A DNA stretch of 9,632 nt from an uncultured Saprospiraceae bacterium. GTDB lineage: Bacteria > Bacteroidota > Bacteroidia > Chitinophagales > Saprospiraceae. A program made the translations under genes and the position numbers. The stretch spans positions 1 through 9,632 of the forward strand of contig CALDEO010000083.1 in NCBI GenBank assembly GCA_937942465.1. The letters run 5' to 3'. Of the stretch, positions 1 through 6,667 are shown in pieces (the stretch's first letter is position 1; each line of letters opens with the position of its first letter). The notes under the pieces were generated by a model that had not been told where the DNA came from, ran no database searches, and saw only the letters and a list, made by a program, of their open reading frames with translations.

Positions 1-27
1 GGTCTATAGTACATAACACCCTTTATT

Positions 28-77
28 TAGACTTTCGAGTCTATGGGCGGCTCTCTCCGAGTCGCCTTTTTTATTTT
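28..77 (+). terminator. Tandem-hairpin intrinsic terminator of a gene left of the window
   Basis: Two stem-loops stand side by side. The first (28-43) is a 6-bp stem TAGACT/AGTCTA closed by a TTCG tetraloop. The second (46-66) is an 8-bp GC-rich stem GGCGGCTC/GAGTCGCC, with one G-T wobble and a 5-nt loop, followed by a T-rich run (67-77). The T-run lies on the plus strand, so the terminator serves a plus-strand transcript that begins before the window. The T-run overlaps the last codons of the converging minus-strand gene. On the minus strand the wobble becomes an A-C mismatch and no T-run follows, so it is probably not bidirectional. Confidence 0.75.
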
Positions 78-988
78 CTAGAGAGTATTCTTAGTGTAGC
101 TAGTTCTTTGTATTTGACTTTTACCTCTGCTGCTGGGTATCCAAAGTAAGTATTTTTACCTTTTAAGTTTTTGGAGATTCCAGATTTAGCAAGTATAACT
201 GTATCGTCTTCGATCTTTAGGTTTTGGGCTACGCCTACTTGACCGTACATGATGACTCTATCGCCTACGATGGTCTTGCCACCGATACCTACTTGAGCGG
301 CAAGGAGACAATCCTCACCTATCACGACTCCATGTCCTAGGTGTACTTGACTATCTAGTTTGGTCCCTCTACCGATCACGGTGTCACCAGATACTCCCTT
401 ATTGATGGTGCATGCGGCACCGATCTCTACATGATCATGAATAACAACCCGACCGCCAGATCTCCATTTTTGATAGTTTTGGCCATCCTTTTTAAAATAA
501 AATGCGTCTGTACCCAATATTGCACCTGCTTGGATATTGACATGGTCTCCTATCACGGTATAGTCACCGATGTATACATTGGCTTGGATGTAGCACCCCT
601 TACCTACGGTTACATTATTTCCGATCACTACGTTGGGCTCTAAGATCACAGATTCATGTATCCGTGTATTGTGACCCTTTTTTTGTTGCAGTGGCTCTAG
701 TGGTCTGTAATATCTCATGAGTCGGTCATATGCTTCAAACGGATTGTCGCAGATCAGCAATACTTTATCTGTCGAATCATCTGGTTTTTGATCAATGATC
801 AAAAAATGAGCTGCAGTATTGAAGGACCTTTTGTAATACTTGGGGTTGTCGACAAAGCTGATATCTCCGGATTCTAGTTTATGGATTTCGTTGATACCGT
901 ATACCATATCATACTCACTGCCTATGACTTCATTTGGCTGTATAATGGACACAATCTCCTCGAGTGATTTAGCTTTTTCAAATCTCAT
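71..988 (-). CDS. LpxD-like UDP-3-O-acylglucosamine N-acyltransferase paralogue
   Basis: This is a left-handed beta-helix acyltransferase of the LpxD family. LpxD transfers a 3-hydroxyacyl chain from acyl-ACP to the 2-amine of UDP-3-O-acylglucosamine in cytoplasmic lipid A synthesis. An N-terminal uridine-binding-like domain (about residues 1-95) is followed by hexapeptide repeats (about 108-283, many [IV]G-x-x units) and a short basic C-terminal helix. The segment VHLGHGVVIG matches the E. coli LpxD catalytic stretch IAHNVVIG, giving the base as His219. The second conserved LpxD histidine, normally in GQxGIAGHL, is lost: this protein reads GQVGVAQNL, with Asn256. I chose the ATG at 988 (MRFEKAKSLEEIV) because LpxD proteins start with a similar M-[KR]-F segment and because it sits 1 nt after the upstream stop. 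An in-frame ATG at 1009 would add seven residues and overlap that gene by 20 nt. It may be a Bacteroidota second LpxD with altered specificity, so I give no symbol. Confidence 0.85.
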   Translation of the reverse strand: MRFEKAKSLEEIVSIIQPNEVIGSEYDMVYGINEIHKLESGDISFVDNPKYYKRSFNTAAHFLIIDQKPDDSTDKVLLICDNPFEAYDRLMRYYRPLEPLQQKKGHNTRIHESVILEPNVVIGNNVTVGKGCYIQANVYIGDYTVIGDHVNIQAGAILGTDAFYFKKDGQNYQKWRSGGRVVIHDHVEIGAACTINKGVSGDTVIGRGTKLDSQVHLGHGVVIGEDCLLAAQVGIGGKTIVGDRVIMYGQVGVAQNLKIEDDTVILAKSGISKNLKGKNTYFGYPAAEVKVKYKELATLRILSRK

Positions 989-989
989 A

Positions 990-1589
990 TTACATTTTGT
1001 ATTTATCATTTAGCCCAATACCAGATATGATCATGGGTTTTATCTTATTGATTCTTCTTTCTTTCGTAGCTGCTTGTTTGGCAGTATCTATATAGTCACA
1101 ATATTCCCGCTGCATACTTAGACGCAGTGAGTTATATGCATGTAGTAAGCTTTGATTATTATCAAACACAATCTGCAACTCCGGGGGTATAACTACAGGC
1201 TTGTTGTTTTTCTTTGATGGCTTTATGATGTTACCTGTTCGTTCATTTTGTATAGCTTCTTGTAGGTAGTTTTTTATATCACTTTCGTGAATACCCTCTA
1301 CAGATAGAAACCTCCAACTACGCATAGCTTTGGTCTTGTTTTCTTGGGCATTGACTAGTACTCCGAGTTTATCGGTGATAGTAGCACCTTGAAAAAACCA
1401 AATAGCGCAATCATTTTTAAAAGCGCCTAGCGATGCGATATTCTTACCCTTATCACAATACACTGGGAAGTTCCACTTGATGGTTTCATCCAATCCCATG
1501 TCTAGCATAATACGCCTCAACATACCGAGCTCCTCCCTCCATTGAGGATGGGAGAGTATGAAAGCATCTACATTCTTTGGTTTAGACAT
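990..1589 (-). CDS. YdeI/OmpD-associated family protein (DUF1801 domain)
   Basis: This is a 199-residue cytoplasmic protein with no signal peptide or membrane segment. The N-terminal part (about 10-115) resembles DUF1801/YdhG-like proteins, with the pattern GLDETIKWNFPVY, then a stretch ending CAIWFFQGA, then RSWRF. The basic C-terminal part (about 135-195) has the helical pattern PPELQIVFDNNQSLLHAY, followed by a YIDTAKQAATKERRI stretch typical of the YdeI or OmpD-associated family. In Salmonella, YdeI has been linked to resistance to cationic antimicrobial peptides through OmpD, but the biochemical activity is unknown and need not carry over here. It lies 22 bp downstream of polA and 1 nt upstream of the preferred lpxD-like start, so it is probably co-transcribed with both. 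The family call is sound; the function is not known. Confidence 0.8.
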   Translation of the reverse strand: MSKPKNVDAFILSHPQWREELGMLRRIMLDMGLDETIKWNFPVYCDKGKNIASLGAFKNDCAIWFFQGATITDKLGVLVNAQENKTKAMRSWRFLSVEGIHESDIKNYLQEAIQNERTGNIIKPSKKNNKPVVIPPELQIVFDNNQSLLHAYNSLRLSMQREYCDYIDTAKQAATKERRINKIKPMIISGIGLNDKYKM

Positions 1590-1611
1590 TTAGGTATTGG
1601 TGAGCATGATA

Positions 1612-4392
1612 TTAATGTGCTTCGAGCCAGTTTTCGCCAGTTCCCATACCGACTAGGATAGGTACTTTTAAGTCCTTGAGTGCTATTTTCATCTCGTGCT
1701 CGATAATTGGTTGTACGGTATCTAGTTCTGTTTTCAATACATCAAATACCAGTTCATCATGTACCTGCAAGATCATCTTGGATTTAAATTGTTTCTCTTG
1801 GAATATTTTGTGAATATTGATCATTGCGATCTTGATCATATCAGCTGCAGTACCTTGCACTGGAGTATTGATAGCCATTCGCTCGGCATTACTTCTTGCT
1901 AGTGCATTACGCGATGTGATATCTCTCAATGCTCTTTTTCTACCAAGTAGCGTCTGTACGTATCCATTCTCTCTGGCAAACTCTATCGTCTCATCCATAT
2001 ATTTTTTGAGACCGTTATATTGCTTGAAGTAGTTATCAATTAACTCTTTGGCTTCTCCTCTTGAGATACCCAACTGCCTTGAGAGGTTAGTCGATCCAGC
2101 ACCGTAGGTAATACTGAAGTTTACGGTTTTAGCATTTCTTCGTTGCTCATCCGTTACTTCTTCATATGGAGTATTATATACTTTGGCTGCAGTTGCTCTG
2201 TGAAAATCCTTACCATCTATAAATGCTTCCAGCATATTTTCATCATTGCTGATCTCTGCTATGAGTCGTAGCTCTATCTGAGAGTAATCGGCAGCTAGTA
2301 GTATATGGTCCTTATCTCTTGGTTCGAATGCTTTTCTGATCTCCCGTCCTGCATCATCACGGATTGGTATATTCTGAATATTAGGATTTTCTGAGCTCAA
2401 TCTACCTGTCGCAGCTCTAGCTTGATTAAAGCTCGTATGCACGCGTTGACTTTTAGGATTTACTAGTAGCGGTAGCGCATCTACGTAGGTGGATTTTAGT
2501 TTAGCATATTTTCTAAAACTCAATATATCATTGACGATATCATGTTTCACGGCAAGTTCGGTCAGCTTTTCTACATCAGTAGAGTATTGACCTGTACTTG
2601 TTTTACGCCATCTGTATGGTATCTCCAATCTCTCAAATAGTACCTCACCTACTTGCTTAGGCGATGCGATATTAAATCGAACACCTGCTTTTTCGTAAAT
2701 CAGTTTTTCTTTATTCTCTATTTCTACTGCAAGTACTTTGGAGTAATCATTGAGAAATTCTGGATTGATGCGTACTCCCTCATACTCCATATCTGAGAGC
2801 ACTCTTATCAACGGTTCTTCTATATCGTAGTAAAATTTTTCCAATTTATTTTCTTGGAGTAGTGCCTTCATCTCTGGGTAGAGACGGTAGGTGATATCAG
2901 CGTCCTCTCCTGCGTATTCTTTGACTTTTTCAATATCAATATCTCGCATGGTCAATTGATTTTTGCCCTTCCTGCCTATGAGGTCTTTGGTGGCAACCTT
3001 CTTATAGTTGAGATAAGATTCCGAAAGGTAATCAAGGTTGTGTCTTAAGTCTGGCTGACAGAGATAATGCCCCACCATCGTATCGAAGATCACTCCGTTG
3101 ATATTGACATCATACCATCGCATCACATTCATGTCATACTTGATATTCTGACCTACTTTTAGTGATGTTGTGTTCTCTAGTGATGATTTAAAAATTTGAC
3201 AAATAGCTAATGCTTCTTTCTGGTCCTCAGGTACGGGTACATAATATGCCTCACCTTCTTTTATAGAAAATGACATTCCTACGATCTCTACATTGTGAGG
3301 GTCTAGACCGGTAGTCTCTGTATCAAAACTGAATGATTCTTGTTTGAGCAGTTGATCATTGAGATCTATCATCGCTTGGTGCTCATCGACGAGTATGTAG
3401 TTGTGTTCGCTATTGTTTATGTTTTTATCAGCGACGGCATAGGCTGGTTTACTTGGAGCTGCCGCAGTACCTGTACTTGACCCAAATAGATCAGCTTGTA
3501 CATTGGCTTTTGGAGCATCGTCCCCTAGTATTTGGAGGGCAAGTGATCTAAATTCTAAGTCTTTGAACAATTCTTCAAGTACCGGTTTGTTGACAGGTTC
3601 TAGTAGATATGTATCTGCATTGAATTGTACAGGCACATTTAAGTCTATGGTTGCTAGTTGCTTTGATAGTATCGCTTGTTCTTTAAAGTTGATAAAATTC
3701 TCTTTTTGTTTTCCTTTGAGCTTATCTACATTTTCTAGTATTCCTTCCATACTATCGTATAGTTTGAGCAATTTGACAGCAGTCTTAGCTCCTACACCCG
3801 GTACGCCAGGGATGTTATCTACCGCATCTCCCTGTAGACCGAGTACATCGATGACTTGATCTACGCGTTCGATATCCCATTTTTCTAATACTTCGGGTAT
3901 TCCCAATATTTCCACACCATTGCCTTGTCGCGATGGTTTGTACATGAATATATTTTCAGATACAAGTTGAGCATAATCCTTATCAGGAGTTACCATGTAT
4001 ACTTTAAATCCTTCTTTTTCTGCTTGTTTGGCCAGGGTACCTATAGCATCATCGGCCTCATAGTTGGGGATTGTAACGATCGGAATATTAAATCCTTTAA
4101 CGATTTCATTTATGATCGGTAGTGCGATAGTGATCGGTTCTGGTTGTTCATTCCTATTGGCCTTATATAAAGGATATTGCTCATGTCTGAATGTTCCACC
4201 TTTTGGATCAAAGGCCACGGCGAGATGCGTAGGTTTTTGATTCTTCATGATATCCCATAGAGATCTTACAAAACCTGTAATGGCTGAAGTATCTAAGCCT
4301 TTGGAGTTGATCAGTGGTCTATTGATAAATGCGTAATGAGCACGATAAACGAGTGCATGACCATCAAGAAGAAAGAGTTTTTTATCAGACAT
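1612..4392 (-). CDS. polA: DNA polymerase I
   Basis: This is a full-length three-domain polymerase of 926 residues that removes RNA primers and fills repair gaps. The 5'-nuclease domain (about 1-295) keeps its acidic metal ligands: D10 in LLDGHA, D62 in AFDPKG, E112/D114/D115 in YEADDAIG and D137/D139 in TPDKDY, plus a helix-hairpin-helix around GVPGVGAKTA. The 3'-5' exonuclease (about 330-520) is intact: D357/E359 (DTETTG), N416/D420 (NIKYD) and Y493/D497 (YAGED), so proofreading should work. This differs from Taq-like enzymes, which have lost it. The polymerase domain has motif A DYSQIELR (D702), motif B RRNAKTVNFSITYG (K755, F759, Y763) and motif C QVHDELVF (D879). The linker carries QADLF (299-303), which resembles a sliding-clamp binding motif. 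The start gives the expected MSDKKLFLLDG opening. It is probably the first gene of a run with the ydeI-like and lpxD-like genes. Confidence 0.98.
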   Translation of the reverse strand: MSDKKLFLLDGHALVYRAHYAFINRPLINSKGLDTSAITGFVRSLWDIMKNQKPTHLAVAFDPKGGTFRHEQYPLYKANRNEQPEPITIALPIINEIVKGFNIPIVTIPNYEADDAIGTLAKQAEKEGFKVYMVTPDKDYAQLVSENIFMYKPSRQGNGVEILGIPEVLEKWDIERVDQVIDVLGLQGDAVDNIPGVPGVGAKTAVKLLKLYDSMEGILENVDKLKGKQKENFINFKEQAILSKQLATIDLNVPVQFNADTYLLEPVNKPVLEELFKDLEFRSLALQILGDDAPKANVQADLFGSSTGTAAAPSKPAYAVADKNINNSEHNYILVDEHQAMIDLNDQLLKQESFSFDTETTGLDPHNVEIVGMSFSIKEGEAYYVPVPEDQKEALAICQIFKSSLENTTSLKVGQNIKYDMNVMRWYDVNINGVIFDTMVGHYLCQPDLRHNLDYLSESYLNYKKVATKDLIGRKGKNQLTMRDIDIEKVKEYAGEDADITYRLYPEMKALLQENKLEKFYYDIEEPLIRVLSDMEYEGVRINPEFLNDYSKVLAVEIENKEKLIYEKAGVRFNIASPKQVGEVLFERLEIPYRWRKTSTGQYSTDVEKLTELAVKHDIVNDILSFRKYAKLKSTYVDALPLLVNPKSQRVHTSFNQARAATGRLSSENPNIQNIPIRDDAGREIRKAFEPRDKDHILLAADYSQIELRLIAEISNDENMLEAFIDGKDFHRATAAKVYNTPYEEVTDEQRRNAKTVNFSITYGAGSTNLSRQLGISRGEAKELIDNYFKQYNGLKKYMDETIEFARENGYVQTLLGRKRALRDITSRNALARSNAERMAINTPVQGTAADMIKIAMINIHKIFQEKQFKSKMILQVHDELVFDVLKTELDTVQPIIEHEMKIALKDLKVPILVGMGTGENWLEAH

Positions 4393-4508
4393 AGTTGTTA
4401 TTTCAAGATTATACTATTCAGATTGCAATCAAATACCTCTTTATAAGAAAGCGCATATTTGGTGTAAATCGGAGTATTGGTGGCAAGATAATACAATTGC
4501 TTTGGCAC
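4393..4508. other. Non-coding spacer upstream of polA
   Basis: This stretch lies between the polA start and the terminator of the outer-membrane protein operon. It must hold the polA promoter because the next gene upstream ends in a strong terminator. I see no perfect TAnnTTTG box on the minus strand. The nearest is TAATCTTG at 4411-4404 with TTTG at 4433-4430 (18-nt spacer), which would give an almost leaderless mRNA. A short open minus-strand stretch here has no convincing start or protein character. Confidence 0.5.
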
Positions 4509-4539
4509 AAAAAAAAAGCCCAGCATAAAATGCTGGGCT
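4509..4539 (-). terminator. Strong intrinsic terminator of the sigma/MscS-like/OMP operon
   Basis: The minus strand has a perfect 10-bp stem (arms AGCCCAGCAT and ATGCTGGGCT, 4517-4526 and 4530-4539) with a 3-nt loop, or 9 bp with a 5-nt loop, followed by nine T residues (the A-run 4509-4517 on the plus strand). It lies about 65 nt past the stop of the outer-membrane protein gene and separates that operon from polA. Confidence 0.92.
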
Positions 4540-4566
4540 AATAAGTGGGTTCATGTATATTTTGTA

Positions 4567-4587
4567 TTATTTGAAGATTTCAAATAA
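4567..4587 (-). repeat. Perfect AT-rich inverted repeat in the 3' untranslated region
   Basis: The arms TTATTTGAA (4567-4575) and TTCAAATAA (4579-4587) are perfect reverse complements separated by GAT. The repeat lies between the stop codon of the outer-membrane protein gene and its terminator. In the mRNA it would form a 9-bp hairpin ahead of the terminator hairpin. It might stabilise the 3' end or bind a protein; no T-run follows, so it is not itself a terminator. Confidence 0.6.
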
Positions 4588-4603
4588 CCTATATTTTCAT
4601 GTC

Positions 4604-5539
4604 TTAGAATCCGTAAGTCAAACCTAAAGATGTATAAGATTGTGAATCTACACTTTCGAATTCAGCATCTCTTACACCGAATCCAACACCTACACCAATA
4701 CCTCTCCATACTTCGAAAGATAAAGTGTTCAACCATGTGTATTCGAATAATGATGGATCTTCACCTTCTGCACTAGCATAAGGGATGAATGAAGATAAAG
4801 TAGAAGACCAAGCAACTTTCTTACCTACAATCATTAATTCTCTTGTATAATCAACTCTTACTTTAGCACCAATAGAACCTGTAGATTCGAATGCGTTAAG
4901 ACCTGAAGAGAATGCATATCTATAGTTCAATGGGTGTATAACTACAGTCATGTTTTCGATTGGTAACCATGTAGCTCCAAGACCGATATCCATAGTTCCT
5001 GGCTCTAAGAAGTTTCCTAAAGAAGTATTCAATTCACCCATTCCAGATAAAGCAAACTTATCAGTTAACTTGTAACCTGCAAGAGAAGAAATGTTTAAGA
5101 TATCAACAGTACCTTGATCAAAAAGACCTGGATCTTCAACACCATCAGCTACGTCAGCGATGTTCACATCTTGCCAAGCTTTTGTAAGGATCATTTTGTT
5201 ATTCCAGAAAGTTTTAGTTCTGTCAATGTTAGCGAAAGCTGTAACTCCTAAGTTTAATGCACTAGAGCTTGCGTCAGGGTTAGGGTTAGCTATCCAACCG
5301 TTAGAGTTGTTATAGTTAAATCCAACTAAACCAGAAAGACCAAATCTCCAACCTGATAACTTGTGAATGGCATCCTGAATAGAAGCTAATTCAGTTTCAA
5401 GAGCTTTAATTTCACCTTTCTTAGTGTCCATCATGATTGTTTTAGAAGCTTTACTTGCTTTTAACTCTTCTAAAGACTGTGCAAATGATGTAGCACCGAA
5501 TGCTAAACATAATGCTAATAGAATAAATGATTTTTTCAT
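4604..5539 (-). CDS. DUF3078-type outer-membrane beta-barrel protein with N-terminal coiled coil
   Basis: A clear signal peptide (MKKSFILLALCLAFGATSFA, predicted cut between A20 and Q21) is followed by a charged helical segment (about 23-62, heptad-like with Leu/Ile/Met at core positions). From about residue 64 to the end come alternating hydrophobic beta strands ending in SLGLTYGF. A terminal aromatic residue after a beta strand is the usual signal for insertion into the outer membrane. The order of strand motifs (NLGVTAFANID, then FWNNKMILTKAW, then DIGLGATWLPIENM) fits the DUF3078 family common in Bacteroidota, whose role is unknown. The gene lies 31 bp after the MscS-like gene with an A-rich leader and is the last gene before a strong terminator. 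I saw no internal promoter in the last 130 bp of the preceding gene. It could be a porin-like or structural barrel, with the coiled coil reaching into the periplasm or driving oligomer formation. Confidence 0.8.
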   Translation of the reverse strand: MKKSFILLALCLAFGATSFAQSLEELKASKASKTIMMDTKKGEIKALETELASIQDAIHKLSGWRFGLSGLVGFNYNNSNGWIANPNPDASSSALNLGVTAFANIDRTKTFWNNKMILTKAWQDVNIADVADGVEDPGLFDQGTVDILNISSLAGYKLTDKFALSGMGELNTSLGNFLEPGTMDIGLGATWLPIENMTVVIHPLNYRYAFSSGLNAFESTGSIGAKVRVDYTRELMIVGKKVAWSSTLSSFIPYASAEGEDPSLFEYTWLNTLSFEVWRGIGVGVGFGVRDAEFESVDSQSYTSLGLTYGF

Positions 5540-5570
5540 TGTATTAAATTTGTTTTGGTTTTAATTTAAA

Positions 5571-6392
5571 TTATTTATTGTGTATTTGAATTTGCTTTTG
5601 TGAAGTCATACTCATCGGCATCACTACAGTGCTATCAGCAGTCTGTATACTGAGAGAAGTTGAATCCATGTCTATAATTTGACCCGTAACACCGTCTAAA
5701 GTAACGGTATCACCAATGTTAATTTTTCCTTTGGAGTAGAAAGAAGCCAAGAAATTGGCAACTACACTCTTTGATGCAAGACCGTAACCGATTGCAAATG
5801 CTAATACGATACCACCGATAAGGATAGAGATATTCTGTGATAAGATTTCCATACTAATTTGCGCTTGCTTAAGAGCACTTAGGGCAAAATTGATAAAGAG
5901 AAAATAAAACAAAAATGTCGCTATTAGATTAGCTGATGGGATACCTATTGACTTAAGTGCAGTGTATACTACTTTCCTTATAATCTCAGCAAATAAGATA
6001 CCCAACACTAACAATACCAATGCTAGCAATAATTTTGGAATCATTAAGAAGATCTGAGATACAAGATCGGTAATAGCAGGCATTGCAAGTACGTCAGCCG
6101 CAATGATCAAAAAGAAAATGGCAATAGTATAATATAGAACAGTGCTAAGTATTGTACTAAATACAATCTTGACATTCGCTTTATTAACTATTTCTATTTC
6201 GTTTAATTTATCACCTATTTGGTCAATGTTTATTTTGACTAATAATTTTTTAAAGGCCTTTTTAACAATTTTAGCTATGATCAGACCTATGATCATAATG
6301 ACTGCCGCCATTACTATTTTTGGTACACCTGATAAGAATGAGCTTATCATATCTGCTAGAGGACCTTCACTAAAATTTAATTGTAATAGCAT
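5571..6392 (-). CDS. Short MscS-like membrane protein with conserved TM-helix repeats
   Basis: This is a 273-residue inner-membrane protein with about five hydrophobic segments (near 23-43, 75-100, 115-135, 155-175 and 188-205). Segments 1 and 3 look like copies of one unit: VPKIVMAAVIMIIGLIIAKI and IPKLLLALVLLVLGILFAEI, each followed by a basic helix. This matches the conserved TM-helix family (PF05552) found next to MscS domains. The end (about 195-262) resembles the MscS pore helix and beta domain: GYGLASKSVVANFLASF, then GDTVTLDGVTGQIIDMDS, then TADSTVVMP. The protein stops right after the beta domain, so it lacks the C-terminal alpha/beta domain that forms the cytoplasmic cage in E. coli MscS. 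It may be a small mechanosensitive channel or a sensor built on the same fold. It lies 22 bp after the 80-residue gene in the sigma factor operon. Confidence 0.85.
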   Translation of the reverse strand: MLLQLNFSEGPLADMISSFLSGVPKIVMAAVIMIIGLIIAKIVKKAFKKLLVKINIDQIGDKLNEIEIVNKANVKIVFSTILSTVLYYTIAIFFLIIAADVLAMPAITDLVSQIFLMIPKLLLALVLLVLGILFAEIIRKVVYTALKSIGIPSANLIATFLFYFLFINFALSALKQAQISMEILSQNISILIGGIVLAFAIGYGLASKSVVANFLASFYSKGKINIGDTVTLDGVTGQIIDMDSTSLSIQTADSTVVMPMSMTSQKQIQIHNK

Positions 6393-6414
6393 AAATGTTG
6401 TTCGTTAGTTGTTG

Positions 6415-6657
6415 TTATTTGGTGTTGGGATACTTCGTTGTATTTTTTTTGTCTTCATCTTGATTTTTATCAGAAGGGCTACCTCCAGACATATAAGTGA
6501 ACACAGAAAATATTCGAGGGATAAAAAGATCAAACATATTGCCAATCATTTTTACCAATCCAATAGAGTGGTTTACGTTCTTTTTAACGCCTTCGCTTTT
6601 ATTCGCAAACCTATCTTCATTTTCCTCTTGTAAAGCTTTAAAATTATTAGCTTTCAT
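6415..6657 (-). CDS. Small protein of unknown function in the sigma factor operon
   Basis: This 80-residue protein is not assigned to any family I can name with confidence. It has a charged N-terminal part (1-27, rich in Glu, Lys and Asn), a hydrophobic and probably amphipathic centre (about 30-57, including LVKMIGNMFDLFIPRIFSVF), a glycine turn (GGS) and a disordered charged tail (60-80). The centre is broken by Asp43, Pro47 and Arg48, so it is not a clear membrane-spanning helix but could lie on a membrane or pack against a protein. It starts 10 bp after the sigma factor stop and ends 22 bp before the MscS-like gene, so it is very likely co-transcribed and translated. An overlapping plus-strand reading frame of similar length is best read as a shadow. 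Position and size would suit a sigma partner or regulator, but that is inference. Confidence 0.7.
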   Translation of the reverse strand: MKANNFKALQEENEDRFANKSEGVKKNVNHSIGLVKMIGNMFDLFIPRIFSVFTYMSGGSPSDKNQDEDKKNTTKYPNTK

Positions 6658-6667
6658 AGCACTAGAT

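Noticed and set aside
71..4392. A shared pathway for polA, the ydeI-like gene and the lpxD-like gene
   Set aside because: The genes are close and co-oriented, but their known roles (replication, unknown, lipid acylation) give no functional link; co-transcription alone explains the layout.
4404..4433. Possible polA promoter: TTTG (4433-4430), 18-nt spacer, TAATCTTG (4411-4404) on the minus strand
   Set aside because: The -7 box has a mismatch in its most conserved part and would place the start only about six bases before the ATG, so it is too weak to call.
4420..4515. Open minus-strand reading frame across the spacer upstream of polA
   Set aside because: It runs through the terminator T-run, has no plausible start with an A-rich leader, and its translation has no protein-like pattern.
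5274..5292. Telomere-like GGGTTAGGGTTA on the plus strand
   Set aside because: It lies inside the outer-membrane protein gene and simply encodes an Ala-Asn-Pro-Asn-Pro-Asp loop on the minus strand.
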